Source: Peptoniphilus sp. BV3C26 (GTDB taxonomy: Bacteria > Bacillota > Clostridia > Tissierellales > Peptoniphilaceae). Taken from it: a DNA stretch of 64,000 bases. The translations under genes were made by a program, and so were the position numbers. Shown here piece by piece: positions 8,213-16,907 of the stretch. Position 1 is the first letter of the stretch; every line of letters starts with the position of its first letter. The DNA lies in contig NZ_AWXB01000057.1 in the NCBI RefSeq assembly GCF_000478985.1, forward strand, positions 39,670 through 103,669, in the 5' to 3' direction. The notes under the pieces are model-generated. The model searched no databases. It was not told the origin of the DNA and saw nothing but the letters and a program-made list of their open reading frames with translations.

Positions 8213-8539
8213 CTAATACCTTTTAAAGTCTTCAACTTCAAGGACAAATACCGTTGCTCCTCCAACAGTTACTTTTACAGGCAAGGCTGCCAGGGCTTGA
8301 CCAGGTATTCCCATAGGTTGAATGGTTTTTATTATTTCTCTTGTTTTACAATTGTTTTCAATTATTTTTAATAATTCATCTAAGGATTGATCTTCTATTC
8401 CACAAAGTATCGTGGAGTTTCCGCTTTTTAAAAATCCTCCAGTAGAGCTTACCTTTGTAACTCTAAAATTCTTTTTTGTTATTTTATCTATCAAGTTGTC
8501 GGAATCGGCATCTTGTACAATTGCTACTACAAGTTTCAT
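8213..8539 (-). CDS. darA: Cyclic-di-AMP receptor DarA (YaaQ/PstA)
   Basis: Full-length member of the PII-like cyclic-di-AMP receptors, 108 residues from the chosen start. Motifs are MKLVVAIVQDADSD at the N-terminus, VTKVSSTGGFLKSGNSTIL in the nucleotide-binding region, and VGGATVFVLEVEDFKRY at the C-terminus. It senses c-di-AMP in the cytoplasm; its output in Firmicutes is not well defined. The start at 8539 is preferred over the longer frame to 8569 because GGAG lies eight bases upstream and because ATG overlaps the tmk stop as ATGA. The Bacillus gene yaaR that normally follows is replaced here by a second receptor gene. Confidence 0.9.
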   Translation of the reverse strand: MKLVVAIVQDADSDNLIDKITKKNFRVTKVSSTGGFLKSGNSTILCGIEDQSLDELLKIIENNCKTREIIKTIQPMGIPGQALAALPVKVTVGGATVFVLEVEDFKRY

Positions 8540-9144
8540 TTTATCAACTCCAATAATTTTTCCAAACATTCATTAAAAACTTCTTCTATTGACCTTGAAG
8601 CATCTATAATTTGAAAATCTTTGTTTTTACTTAAATCTTCATAGGCCCTTTGAACTTTTTTATGAAATGAAATATCTTCTCTTTCCAGTCTGTCTCCACC
8701 GTCTGCCAATTTTCTAAGTAAAGTTTTTTCTGAGTTTACTTTAAATAAAAATACTAAATCCGGTTTTAAGCCCCCGGTGGCAAAATCATTTATTGTTTCA
8801 ACGCCTTTTCCTAGTCCTCTTCCATAACCTTGGTAAGCTATGGAGGAAAGAACGAATCTTTCGCAAAGAATAATATAGCCTTCTTCTAAGGCGGGAATTA
8901 TTTTTTCATGAACGTGCTGGGCTCTACTTGCTGCATATAAAAGAGCTTCTGTCCTATAATCCATTTTTGTGTTTTGAGGATCTAAAATAATATTTCTTAT
9001 TTTTTCTGAAATTTCAGTTCCACCTGGTTCTCTTGTGCGTAAAACTTTTTTATTTAATTTTTTTAATTCTTCATATAAAAGACTTGCAATTGTAGTTTTT
9101 CCACAACCGTCAGGTCCTTCAAAGGTTACAAATATACCTTTCAT
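8536..9144 (-). CDS. tmk: Thymidylate kinase
   Basis: Phosphorylates dTMP to dTDP. The P-loop FEGPDGCGKTT is at residues 8-18, the dTMP-binding REPGGTEISEKIR at about 38-50, and the catalytic-lid side has DLVFLFKV and LEREDISFHKK. Length of 202 residues is normal. It heads the tmk-darA-darA-like-holB-ricT operon; its stop overlaps the darA ATG. A good ribosome-binding site (AAGGTGAG) precedes the ATG. Confidence 0.95.
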   Translation of the reverse strand: MKGIFVTFEGPDGCGKTTIASLLYEELKKLNKKVLRTREPGGTEISEKIRNIILDPQNTKMDYRTEALLYAASRAQHVHEKIIPALEEGYIILCERFVLSSIAYQGYGRGLGKGVETINDFATGGLKPDLVFLFKVNSEKTLLRKLADGGDRLEREDISFHKKVQRAYEDLSKNKDFQIIDASRSIEEVFNECLEKLLELIK

Positions 9145-9205
9145 CTTCTCACCTTATTTCTATATTATCATAGAAATCGTGAATTTTATATGTAAACTTA
9201 TATAG

Positions 9206-9239
9206 AAAAAACTCTCCTATTTTCTTAGAAGAGTTTTTT
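9206..9239 (-). terminator. Terminator after gpmA
   Basis: AAAAAACTCT and AGAGTTTTTT pair around a partly self-complementary 14-base loop, ending seven bases before the gpmA stop codon end. Confidence 0.75.
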
Positions 9240-9245
9240 AAGATA

Positions 9246-9929
9246 TTATAAAATTTTTTTAGATATTATTTTTAAATTCTTGTCCATTTCATATACAATA
9301 GGTTGTCCTGTTGCAATTTCAAGAGAAGTTATTTGGTCATCACTTATGTTTTCAATGTGCTTTGTTATGGCACGAATGGAATTTCCGTGAGCTGCTACAA
9401 GAACATTTTTACCTTCTATAATTTTTGGTGCAATTTGATCCATCCAATAGGGAAGGGTTCTTTTAAGGGTGAGCTCCAAAGATTCAAAGTCTGGTATAAT
9501 TTCTTGGGGTACATTCCTATAACGAGGATCCCTATGAGCGCTTCTCTCATCATCTTTATCAAGAGCTGGCGGTGGTGTTGTGTATGATCTTCTCCAAATA
9601 TGAACTTGTTCATCTCCATATTTTTCAGCTGTTTCTTTTTTATTTAGGCCTTGAAGAGCTCCATAGTGTCTTTCGTTTAATCTCCATGTTTTAAAGGTGG
9701 GAACATAAAGTTGATCTGAATGTTCAAGAACTAAATTACAAGTTTTTATGGCACGAGTTAGCATTGATGTAAAAGCTATGTCAAATAAAATATTTTCATT
9801 TTTTATTTTTTCTCCTGCTCTTATTGCTTCTTCAATTCCTTCTTCAGATAGGTCTACATCTTTCCAGCCTGTAAATAAATTAAGTTTGTTCCACTGGCTT
9901 TGACCATGTCTTATTAATACAAGTTTCAT
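9246..9929 (-). CDS. gpmA: 2,3-bisphosphoglycerate-dependent phosphoglycerate mutase
   Basis: Glycolytic interconversion of 3- and 2-phosphoglycerate. The catalytic histidine lies in [10 protein letters not shown] (residues 5-14), the second histidine in AAHGNSIRA, and the family-typical [13 protein letters not shown] and RSYTTPPP are present. The length of 227 residues is that of dPGM (gpmA) rather than of short PhoE-like phosphatases. It overlaps the preceding TetR gene by four bases, which is unusual for a housekeeping glycolytic gene and suggests that the regulator controls its own operon. SD GGAGG precedes the start. Confidence 0.95.
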   Translation of the reverse strand: MKLVLIRHGQSQWNKLNLFTGWKDVDLSEEGIEEAIRAGEKIKNENILFDIAFTSMLTRAIKTCNLVLEHSDQLYVPTFKTWRLNERHYGALQGLNKKETAEKYGDEQVHIWRRSYTTPPPALDKDDERSAHRDPRYRNVPQEIIPDFESLELTLKRTLPYWMDQIAPKIIEGKNVLVAAHGNSIRAITKHIENISDDQITSLEIATGQPIVYEMDKNLKIISKKIL

Positions 9930-10513
9930 TTTTCCTCCGTCTTATTTAAGCTTAAAATTCCCTCCCAGTTGAAAAAATTATTTACACTATCAAGAAAGTT
10001 TTTAATTTCATCTTCTGTGTATGAATGAACTACAGCTTCAAAAAGCGCACTTACATAAGCACTCATAAACATATGCAACTCTTTGTCGGGAATAAGGCTT
10101 TTTCCTTTTAAGTTAATTATATAATTTTTTGTAGCTTTTGTCAGTTCTTGTGAAATCATATGAGGATAGTCTATATATTTTGTGCCGTCGGAACAATTTA
10201 AAAGTAACCTTAAGTTTTGGCAATCATCATAAAATTTTGAAAGAGTTGCATAATCAAGTGAGTTGTGTAAAATCTTTTCAATTAAGCCACTTTTTCCTGA
10301 ATTTTCTTTAATCATTTCCTCCATTGCTTTTACCGTAGGAGATACAATTTCTTCAAAGAGTTCTTTTTTTGATTTAAATCTTCTATAAAAAGCGCCTGTT
10401 GTTATATTAGCTCCCTTACAAATATTTTTTAGAGAAGCTTTTTCAAAACCGCAGCTTAGAAATTCTTTTCCGCCTTCAGCAATTATGGAGTCTCTTATTT
10501 CATCTCTTATCAT
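9926..10513 (-). CDS. TetR-family transcriptional regulator
   Basis: A 195-residue regulator with a TetR helix-turn-helix at about residues 5-50 ([22 protein letters not shown]... [17 protein letters not shown] split by the recognition helix) and a ligand-binding C-terminal domain without recognisable relatives. The start at 10513 has GGAGG seven bases upstream; a longer frame from 10537 would bury this site. A promoter with -35 TTGACT and -10 TAATCT stands directly upstream. The gene is coupled to gpmA by a four-base overlap. No clear dyad operator was seen at the promoter. Confidence 0.85.
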   Translation of the reverse strand: MIRDEIRDSIIAEGGKEFLSCGFEKASLKNICKGANITTGAFYRRFKSKKELFEEIVSPTVKAMEEMIKENSGKSGLIEKILHNSLDYATLSKFYDDCQNLRLLLNCSDGTKYIDYPHMISQELTKATKNYIINLKGKSLIPDKELHMFMSAYVSALFEAVVHSYTEDEIKNFLDSVNNFFNWEGILSLNKTEEK

Positions 10514-10541
10514 ATTTCCTCCAATAATTCTTATCATTTAC

Positions 10542-10570
10542 AGATTACTAATAAAACTTTTAAAAGTCAA
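10542..10570 (-). promoter_or_regulatory. Promoter of the TetR-gpmA operon
   Basis: TTGACT, 17 bases, TAATCT on the minus strand, 29 bp before the TetR start codon. Confidence 0.6.
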
Positions 10571-10597
10571 GGTTTTATGGTTTTTTATAAAATAAAA

Positions 10598-10620
10598 ACC
10601 CATATTTTTAAAACATGGGT
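10598..10620 (-). terminator. Terminator after sfsA
   Basis: ACCCAT / ATGGGT with further A-T pairing inside and a T-rich tail on the minus strand; it starts at the sfsA stop codon. Confidence 0.7.
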
Positions 10621-11306
10621 CAAATTTCATATTTAATTTTTTCTGAAAATTCAACTTGATCAAAGGTAACCTTACTGTCATAAACGTGAATTTTTACTCC
10701 AGCCTCTTTTGCCTTTTTTAAAGTTTTCGCAAAAGCCTCATCTCTTTCTCCATTTGCCTTAAAGGAATCTGCTCCCTTAAATTGAATAAGAAAGAGCACA
10801 TTTGCATCAAGACCTCTTTTTCTCGCCTCTATTAATTCTAAAAGATGTTTTTTTCCTCTTAGAGTTGGAGCGTCTGGAAACATGGCAAGGCCATTTTCTT
10901 CAAGGGTAACTCCCTTTACTTCACAAAAACCGCAAAGATCTTTTTCTTTATAAAAGGCAAAGTCAAATCTGGAATTTAAAAATTTTACTTCTCTCCTATA
11001 AGAATTTTTATATTGGGGAAAAATTTTTCCACTTTTTATGGCTTCTTCTACTATTTTATTGGGAGCCTGGGAGTCTATATTTATTAAAATATTTTCTTTA
11101 TAGGCACTCACCAAAGAATATTTTGTCTTTCTTGTTTTTAAGTCAGATTTTTCCAATAAAACTCTTGCATCTTTTCTTAAAATTTCTTTGCAGCGACCTG
11201 TGTTTGGAATGTGAACTCTTTCTATATGACCATCTATTTTTGCAAAGCCTATAAATCTATTTTGCCTTTCAAGAAAAATTCCTTCTTTTATGTTTTTATA
11301 TTTCAT
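10620..11306 (-). CDS. sfsA: SfsA family DNA/RNA nuclease
   Basis: Homologue of SfsA (228 residues), first named as a sugar-fermentation stimulation protein and structurally a PD-(D/E)XK-type nuclease. Recognisable features are the N-terminal OB-like part with VHIPNTGRCKEIL, then RFDFAFY and CEVKGVTLEENGLAMFPDAPT, where the D/E/K residues form the putative nuclease centre. Its ATG overlaps the end of the RNase G gene by four bases, and a hairpin covers its stop codon, so it is the last gene of a six-gene operon. Physiological role is not settled in the family. Confidence 0.92.
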   Translation of the reverse strand: MKYKNIKEGIFLERQNRFIGFAKIDGHIERVHIPNTGRCKEILRKDARVLLEKSDLKTRKTKYSLVSAYKENILINIDSQAPNKIVEEAIKSGKIFPQYKNSYRREVKFLNSRFDFAFYKEKDLCGFCEVKGVTLEENGLAMFPDAPTLRGKKHLLELIEARKRGLDANVLFLIQFKGADSFKANGERDEAFAKTLKKAKEAGVKIHVYDSKVTFDQVEFSEKIKYEI

Positions 11307-12379
11307 AGCTTATTTTTTAACAATAGACCTTGATTTCTTCTTGACAATTCACAAATTCCAAGACTTGTGTAGCCATGAATGTTAAGAGAAATATCATTTT
11401 TTATAAATTCCTCCTCCATTTTTTTCAAAATGTCTTGTCTATTTTTTTCATCTTTCATATTTATTAAATCAATCATTATTATGCCGCTTATATTTCTAAG
11501 TTTTATTTGAAGGGCTATTTCTTCTATGGCTTTTAAATTTATTTTATATGCCAAGTCTTCAAAGTTTTTAAAGTCCGTTGATTGAGATGAGTTCACATCT
11601 ATTACCGTCATGGCTTCTGTGTAGTCTATATAAATATTTGATCCATCATTTATATGGACAATTCTTTCAAATAATTTTAAATAATCTTTGTTTATTTGAG
11701 GGTTATATTTTATGGAATAATTTTTTTCAAATTCAACTTTTCTTAAATTTTTATAGGCCTTTTCTATATTTTTTGAGTTTGTAACTATATCATAAGGGTG
11801 TTCATGAATAAATCTGTCTAAAATATCTTCCCTGTAAAGAAGTCTGGGGACAGGTAAAAATTTTTCTTCTCCTAATATTTTTTCTGCCTTTTCTTTTAAT
11901 TCTTCATATTCTTTTTTTATTTCTTCCTTAGAAAAATTTTGAGCTTCAGTTCTGTAAACAATTCCCTCTAAAGAGATTTTTTTCAATTCTTCTTTTTTTT
12001 CTTTAGTAAAGTTTTTTGAATATTTTACAAAATTGTTTTTAGGAAAATATACGAGACTTTTTCCTGGAAGGGATATTTCTCTTGTCCCTCTTGGTCCTTT
12101 ATCTTCTCCGGTTTTTTTTATTTGAATTATAAGGGTTTGATTTTCTTTTATATTTTCTTTTTCATCATCAAGGTTTAAATATACATTGTCTTTTAAGCCC
12201 ACATCTATAAAGGCTGCGTTCATAGACTTTATTATTCTAGTAACTCTTCCAAGATAGATGTTTTTTAAAATATTTTCCTCATCATAATAAATTATATCCC
12301 TGATTCTTCCATCAAAAATCAGGGCTGTTTTAAATTTTTCGTCTATATATATTTTCTTTTGCACATTGTTTTCAATCAT
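11303..12379 (-). CDS. Ribonuclease E/G family protein, short form
   Basis: Endoribonuclease of the RNase G/E family, involved in rRNA and mRNA processing. The N-terminal S1/RNase H-like part contains YLGRVTRIIKSMNAAFIDVGL. The DNase I-like catalytic part has both metal-binding aspartates in their usual settings, MTVIDVNSS and IIMIDLINM. The protein ends soon after the GYTSLGICELSRRNQG motif at residue 358, whereas RNase G proteins are about 490 residues; the zinc-link CPxC and the small C-terminal domain are missing. Catalysis is likely retained but tetramerisation through the zinc link is not possible. Overlaps sfsA and radC by four bases. Confidence 0.88.
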   Translation of the reverse strand: MIENNVQKKIYIDEKFKTALIFDGRIRDIIYYDEENILKNIYLGRVTRIIKSMNAAFIDVGLKDNVYLNLDDEKENIKENQTLIIQIKKTGEDKGPRGTREISLPGKSLVYFPKNNFVKYSKNFTKEKKEELKKISLEGIVYRTEAQNFSKEEIKKEYEELKEKAEKILGEEKFLPVPRLLYREDILDRFIHEHPYDIVTNSKNIEKAYKNLRKVEFEKNYSIKYNPQINKDYLKLFERIVHINDGSNIYIDYTEAMTVIDVNSSQSTDFKNFEDLAYKINLKAIEEIALQIKLRNISGIIMIDLINMKDEKNRQDILKKMEEEFIKNDISLNIHGYTSLGICELSRRNQGLLLKNKL

Positions 12380-13059
12380 AAATTTCCATGCTCCAAAAAA
12401 CTGTAGTAGCCATAGTCTCCTACAATTATGTGGTCTAAAACTTCTATGCCTATAATTTTTCCTGCTTCTTTAAGTCTTTTTGTAATTTCCATATCTTCTT
12501 TTGAAGGACTTGGATCTCCTGAAGGATGGTTATGCATAATTACAATAGTGTCTGCCATATTGTCTATGGCGCTTTTAAAAATTTCTCTTGGATGAATAAG
12601 ACTCATATTTATTGTTCCAATGGAAACATCTCTGTAGCTTATAAATTGTTTTTTTGTGTCTAAAATTACAACTCTTACAATTTCTTTTTGAAGATTTTTT
12701 AGTTCTTCTCCTGCAAAGGCAATAATTTTTTCGGGGCTTGTGAGTTTTTCCCCTTTTTCTTTTCTTTCATTAAGTCTTAGAGAAAGTTCTATTGAAGCCA
12801 TTATCATTGCAGCCTTACTATTACCTATTCCATCTGTATTAAGAAGGTCTTTTAAACTTATCTTGTTTAAATTTTTAAGTCCCCCTATTTGATTTATAAG
12901 GTCTTGAGAAACTTGAACGGCATTTTTTTCTTTTGTTCCTGTTCTTATTATTAGTGCCAAAAGCTCTGCGTTGGAAAGAACTTTAGATCCGTATGCCATT
13001 AATTTTTCCTGGGGTCTGTCCTCAGGCGGAATATCTTTTAAGGTAAATTTTTTAGCCAT
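12376..13059 (-). CDS. radC: RadC family JAB-domain protein
   Basis: A 227-residue RadC protein with an N-terminal helix-hairpin-helix region (LLNTDGIGNSKAAMIMA, about residues 65-80) and a C-terminal JAB1/MPN-like domain with the HNHPSGDPSPSKED metal-binding motif at about 176-189. Despite its name the family is not a proven DNA repair protein. It overlaps maf and the RNase G gene on both sides; maf-radC neighbours are common in Firmicutes, usually followed by mreBCD, which is absent here. Confidence 0.94.
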   Translation of the reverse strand: MAKKFTLKDIPPEDRPQEKLMAYGSKVLSNAELLALIIRTGTKEKNAVQVSQDLINQIGGLKNLNKISLKDLLNTDGIGNSKAAMIMASIELSLRLNERKEKGEKLTSPEKIIAFAGEELKNLQKEIVRVVILDTKKQFISYRDVSIGTINMSLIHPREIFKSAIDNMADTIVIMHNHPSGDPSPSKEDMEITKRLKEAGKIIGIEVLDHIIVGDYGYYSFLEHGNL

Positions 13060-13612
13060 TTATTTTTTCTATATACTCCTTAATTCTTTTATAGGGAAGA
13101 CCTACAATATTGTCAAAATCCCCTTCATATTTTAAAACTAAATTTGAACCATAGCCCTGGATTCCATAAGAACCTGCCTTGTCCTTATATTCTCCTGTAT
13201 CAAGATAAGCTATTATGTCTTTTTCCTTTAAGTCTTTAAAATATACATAAGAAGATTCAAAATCAACATACTTTATTTTTTTATCTAAATTTATTAAAGC
13301 AAAGCCCGTAATGACTCTGTGCTTTATGTTTGAAAGGCTCTTTAACATATTATATGCATCTTCTCTGTTTTTAGGCTTACCTAAAGGCTGAGAGCCTCTC
13401 ATGACTAAAGTATCAGCGCCTATTACTAGTGAATTTTTGTAATTTTTTGCAACTTGGTAGGCTTTTTCGTAGGCAAGGGCCATAACAAGACTTTCTCCAT
13501 CTTCATAATGGTCTTTATCTTCTTTAATTTTTGGGGAAATTATTTCAAAGTCAAAATCTCTTTTTAAAATTTCTCTTCTTCTTGGTGAACCTGATGCCAG
13601 TATTATTTTCAT
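13052..13612 (-). CDS. maf: Maf family nucleotide pyrophosphatase
   Basis: Hydrolyses dTTP, UTP or modified nucleotides to monophosphates (YhdE/Maf group). Motifs are the N-terminal ASGSPRRREIL (residues 5-15), GADTLV (about 65-70), KPKNREDAYNML, and the C-terminal DAGSYGIQGYG-like segment seen here as KAGSYGIQGYG. Length of 186 residues is typical. Stop overlaps the radC start by eight bases. Confidence 0.94.
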   Translation of the reverse strand: MKIILASGSPRRREILKRDFDFEIISPKIKEDKDHYEDGESLVMALAYEKAYQVAKNYKNSLVIGADTLVMRGSQPLGKPKNREDAYNMLKSLSNIKHRVITGFALINLDKKIKYVDFESSYVYFKDLKEKDIIAYLDTGEYKDKAGSYGIQGYGSNLVLKYEGDFDNIVGLPYKRIKEYIEKING

Positions 13613-14118
13613 TATCTTACCGCCTTAATTTTATTTAAACTTTCAGAACCATATATAGATCCAAGGCCTACAAAATATCCGGTAAAAATTCCTGTAATAA
13701 CAAGAAAGGGAAAGTAGGCAAAAATTGCAGAAGATTTTAATACAAAGGTTGCCGCTGCAATTTGACCAAAATTATGAAAAAAAGATCCTATTTCTGAAAT
13801 TCCTATAAGAGAAATTTTCCCCAACAAAAATTTGTGGGCAAGTATCATAGCAATAGAGGATAAAAGTGCTCCTGTAAAGGAAAATATAAAGCTTGAAACT
13901 CCTCCTGTTATTAAAACTAATACTAGACTTTTTAAAAGAGCAATGGCAAAGCCTTCTCTATATCCAAAAACAGATATTGTTATTAAAACTACCATATTTG
14001 AAAGACCAAGTCTTGCTCCAGGAACGGGAATTGGAAGGGGAATTTGCGATTCAAAAAGTCCAAGGACTAGTCCTAATGCCGTTAAAAGAGAAAGAAAAAC
14101 CCATTTTTTTGTTTTCAA
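13612..14118 (-). CDS. Gx transporter family protein (HepSI-like membrane protein)
   Basis: A 168-residue integral membrane protein with about five hydrophobic helices and a PIPVPGARLGLSNMVVL loop. It belongs to the Gx transporter/heptaprenyl diphosphate synthase component I-like family, which resembles the substrate-binding subunits of ECF-type uptake systems; biochemical function is not established. The start is a TTG that shares bases with the NusG-II stop (TTGA), with only a weak ribosome-binding site, so translation is probably coupled. The pairing with a NusG domain II protein is a recurring arrangement in Firmicutes. Confidence 0.85.
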   Translation of the reverse strand: MKTKKWVFLSLLTALGLVLGLFESQIPLPIPVPGARLGLSNMVVLITISVFGYREGFAIALLKSLVLVLITGGVSSFIFSFTGALLSSIAMILAHKFLLGKISLIGISEIGSFFHNFGQIAAATFVLKSSAIFAYFPFLVITGIFTGYFVGLGSIYGSESLNKIKAVR

Positions 14119-14504
14119 TTTAACATCACATCCAAATCATTTTTATCAGAATTTAATTCCACAACAAGTCTGTTGGGAAGACATATAATAGACTGACCGG
14201 TCCTTGTTACTTCTCCCATTTTCATGCAAAGTTTATCCTTACAGTCGCTTTCATACATAATTGCACCCTTTTCTGTAAATTTTATAGTGTTGTGACCGTA
14301 TTTACTGTCTATCTTTGCGGTTTTTCCAACTAAACTTTTATCCAATTTATATTTTTTATAAATTTTACCGTCTATTTTAACCACAAGACTTAAATTTGAA
14401 CTTGTCTTATTTGTATTCCATGTATAAAGACCGCTTAAAACTGCTATTAAAAGTATAAGGCCTATAACAATAAGGTCGCCCTTAATTAATTTTGTTTTTT
14501 TCAT
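14115..14504 (-). CDS. NusG domain II-containing protein
   Basis: A 129-residue protein with one N-terminal membrane segment (about residues 9-26) and an extracytoplasmic NusG domain II-like beta domain; two cysteines in SDCKDKLCMKMG and the TGQSIICLPNRLVVEL stretch are family hallmarks. Function is unknown. A longer frame from a GTG at 14519 exists, but the ATG at 14504 is preferred: a perfect TATAAT lies only six bases upstream and no Shine-Dalgarno sequence is present, so the mRNA may be leaderless. First gene of the operon that runs to sfsA. Confidence 0.85.
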   Translation of the reverse strand: MKKTKLIKGDLIVIGLILLIAVLSGLYTWNTNKTSSNLSLVVKIDGKIYKKYKLDKSLVGKTAKIDSKYGHNTIKFTEKGAIMYESDCKDKLCMKMGEVTRTGQSIICLPNRLVVELNSDKNDLDVMLN

Positions 14505-14510
14505 AATGTA

Positions 14511-14516
14511 ATTATA
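14511..14516 (-). promoter_or_regulatory. -10 box immediately before the NusG-II start codon
   Basis: TATAAT on the minus strand, six bases from the ATG at 14504; transcription would begin at or next to the A of the start codon. No good -35 element is seen. Confidence 0.5.
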
Positions 14517-14580
14517 CACTAAATTTTAATTTTGCCGATGGTAAAGCTTAAATATCAATAAAGTAAAATTTAAAATAAAA

Positions 14581-14606
14581 AATTCGCTGAACTTTATCAG
14601 CGAATT
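14581..14606 (-). terminator. Terminator after phoR
   Basis: AATTCGCTGA / TCAGCGAATT, a perfect 10-bp stem with a 6-base loop and T-rich flanks on both strands, 17 bp after the phoR stop. Confidence 0.85.
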
Positions 14607-14622
14607 TAATTTTTTATAAATT

Positions 14623-16257
14623 TTATAAAGGTAAAAATATTTTAAATTTTGTTCCCACATCTATTTGAGATTCTAACTCTATCTTTCCCTTGTGAACATC
14701 CACAATGTGTTTTACAATTGAAAGCCCAAGTCCTGTTGAACCTGTTTTTTTATTTCTCGATTTATCTGCAACATAAAATCTTTCATAAATTCTGTCAATG
14801 TCTTCTTCTTTTATGCCTATGCCTGTATCACTTATGGTTATTAGACAAAAATCTTCCTCTCTTTTTATGGTAAAATCAACTTTTCCATTTTCTTTGTTGT
14901 ATTTTATTGCATTGGAAAGAAGGTTTTCAAAACATTCAGTCATCATTTCTTTATCGGCTCTTATGGTAATAGGCTCAGCATAAAAATTTAACTCTATATT
15001 TTTTTTGTCAGCTTCTATTACAAATTGATTTACCAAGTCTGAAGCTAGAGCTTTTAAATCTATAAGAGTAAAATCTTTTTCCGATTTTGATTCAATTTTT
15101 GATATTTTCAAAATATCATCTATTAAATCTCTAAGTCTTTGGGATTGTTTAAAAATTATTTCTCCAAATTCTTTTGTCTTATCTTCTTCAACTCCCTTTG
15201 AAAGAAGCTCTGCAAAACCTGAAATTGTTGTAAGGGGAGTCTTAAGTTCGTGAGTTACATTGGATGTAAATTCATCACGTCTTTTTCTCAAAGAAATTTC
15301 AAGAGTTTTATCTGCAAGAAGCAAAATCACTCCTGCCTTGGGATCCTTTGATGAAGGGCTTATAAAATATCCGTAAATTTTTCCGTTAAAGCTTACATCA
15401 CCTGAAACATATTTGTTCTTATAAGCTTCATTTACTCCTTCTATTAAAGTTTCAGAGCTGGTGATTTCCAAAATATGAGAACCAACTGATTTTTTTATTG
15501 GCTTTAAAATTTTAACTGCAGAATCATTAATCATAAGAACTCTTTTTTCTTTGTCAAAAATAATAAGTCCCTCGTTCATGTTGGAAAGTATTGTGGAAAT
15601 TGTTTGGTTCTGCTCCATTTCCTTAACTAATCTATTGTTGATTTCTTTTTGTTGTTCTTCAATTTTTCTAAAATATGGATTTAATTCTTCATAAATTTCC
15701 AGCTCAGGATTGTGAATGGCATCTCTTATTGGATTTACTAAACCTGTTGTCATTCGCTTTGATATGGAAATACTTATTAAAAATAAGAAAATTACTATTA
15801 AAATTTCTCCGGGAATAATTATTTGAAATACTGAAATTACAGACTTCATATCCCTTGAAACTCTTATAACTTTTTCTCCCACCCTGTTTGCATAATACAT
15901 GGTGTCTTTCCCGAAAGTTGTTGAGTATCTTACGCTTTTACCCCTGCCACTTGCAAAGGCTTCTTTTATTTCCGGTCTATCCTTATGGTTTTCAAGACTA
16001 TCAGCATCCTTTATGGAATCGTATAAAACTTTTCCTTCCTTATCTATTAAATTTATTCTCAAATCTCCCAGCTTAATCTTTTCTATTGCAGCTGGATCTT
16101 CTTTATAAGTTTCAACTAAAAAGTTTGATTGATCTCTTAAAGAATCACTTATTTGATTTCTATAAAATCTGTAATACATAAGAGTTGAAAAGAAAGCTGA
16201 AAATATTAAAGCATATAAAACCAGGACCAGAAGTTGTCTGAATATTTTTTTTCTCAT
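14623..16257 (-). CDS. phoR: Sensor histidine kinase, PhoR-like
   Basis: Membrane-bound sensor of the phosphate two-component system, 544 residues. Order: membrane helix (8-28), extracytoplasmic sensor domain (30-140), second membrane helix (145-165), linker, PAS-like domain (about 218-318), then the HisKA domain with phospho-accepting H336 in VTHELKTPL, and the HATPase domain with N box NLLSNAIKYN, DTGIGI and GLGLSIVKHI. The gene starts with the ATG that overlaps the stop of the response regulator gene. Position next to phoP, phoU and pstB supports the phosphate assignment more than the domain order alone. Confidence 0.88.
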   Translation of the reverse strand: MRKKIFRQLLVLVLYALIFSAFFSTLMYYRFYRNQISDSLRDQSNFLVETYKEDPAAIEKIKLGDLRINLIDKEGKVLYDSIKDADSLENHKDRPEIKEAFASGRGKSVRYSTTFGKDTMYYANRVGEKVIRVSRDMKSVISVFQIIIPGEILIVIFLFLISISISKRMTTGLVNPIRDAIHNPELEIYEELNPYFRKIEEQQKEINNRLVKEMEQNQTISTILSNMNEGLIIFDKEKRVLMINDSAVKILKPIKKSVGSHILEITSSETLIEGVNEAYKNKYVSGDVSFNGKIYGYFISPSSKDPKAGVILLLADKTLEISLRKRRDEFTSNVTHELKTPLTTISGFAELLSKGVEEDKTKEFGEIIFKQSQRLRDLIDDILKISKIESKSEKDFTLIDLKALASDLVNQFVIEADKKNIELNFYAEPITIRADKEMMTECFENLLSNAIKYNKENGKVDFTIKREEDFCLITISDTGIGIKEEDIDRIYERFYVADKSRNKKTGSTGLGLSIVKHIVDVHKGKIELESQIDVGTKFKIFLPL

Positions 16258-16907
16258 TATTCCATTTTATATCCAAGCCCTCTTACAGTTTGAATATATC
16301 CCTCTCCTATTTTATTTCTTAAAGATGCTATGTGCATATCCACCGTTCTTGATTCTCCTTGAAAATCATATCCCCATATATTTTCAAGAAGACTTTCTCT
16401 TGTCATAACAAGACCTATGTTTTTCATCATGGTAAGCATTATTTCAAATTCTTTAAAGGTTAAATAAATTTCTTGTCCGTCTTTTTTCAAAACTCTTTTA
16501 TTCTCGTCAATGGAAAGATTTTTATAAACAATTTTTTCTTCTTGTTTATAGGCACGTCTTAACATGGCTTTTACTCTGGAAATTAATTCCATAACTCCAA
16601 AGGGCTTTGTTATATAATCATCTGCTCCCTTGTCAAGAGCATTTACAATATCAAATTCAGAATTTTTTGCCGTAAGCATTATCACTGGCGTTTCTCTATA
16701 TTTTGTAGATTTTTTTAATCTTTGTAAAATTTGTATTCCATCCATATCAGGAAGCATTATATCAAGCAAAAACAAATCTCCATCTGTTTCTGCAGAAAAA
16801 AAGTCTCCTGCTTTTTCATATCCTTCAACTTTAAAATCCGCATTTTTTAAAGCATATTCTATAAGTTTTCTTATATCATCATCGTCTTCAATTACAATAA
16901 TTTTCAT
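16257..16907 (-). CDS. phoP: Response regulator, OmpR/PhoB family (PhoP-like)
   Basis: A 216-residue regulator with a receiver domain (phospho-acceptor D49 in LFLLDIMLPD, acidic pocket EDDD at 7-10, and TAK and KPF further on) and a winged-helix DNA-binding domain (about residues 120-216, ending IQTVRGLGYKME). It should control the phosphate-starvation genes. An 11-bp-phased set of TTTACA repeats upstream of pstB is a plausible binding site. It lies one base after phoU and overlaps phoR. Confidence 0.9.
   Translation of the reverse strand: MKIIVIEDDDDIRKLIEYALKNADFKVEGYEKAGDFFSAETDGDLFLLDIMLPDMDGIQILQRLKKSTKYRETPVIMLTAKNSEFDIVNALDKGADDYITKPFGVMELISRVKAMLRRAYKQEEKIVYKNLSIDENKRVLKKDGQEIYLTFKEFEIMLTMMKNIGLVMTRESLLENIWGYDFQGESRTVDMHIASLRNKIGEGYIQTVRGLGYKME

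Noticed and set aside
13832..14188. 118-codon plus-strand ORF opposite the Gx transporter gene
   Set aside because: Antisense to a recognised gene pair; no ribosome-binding site.
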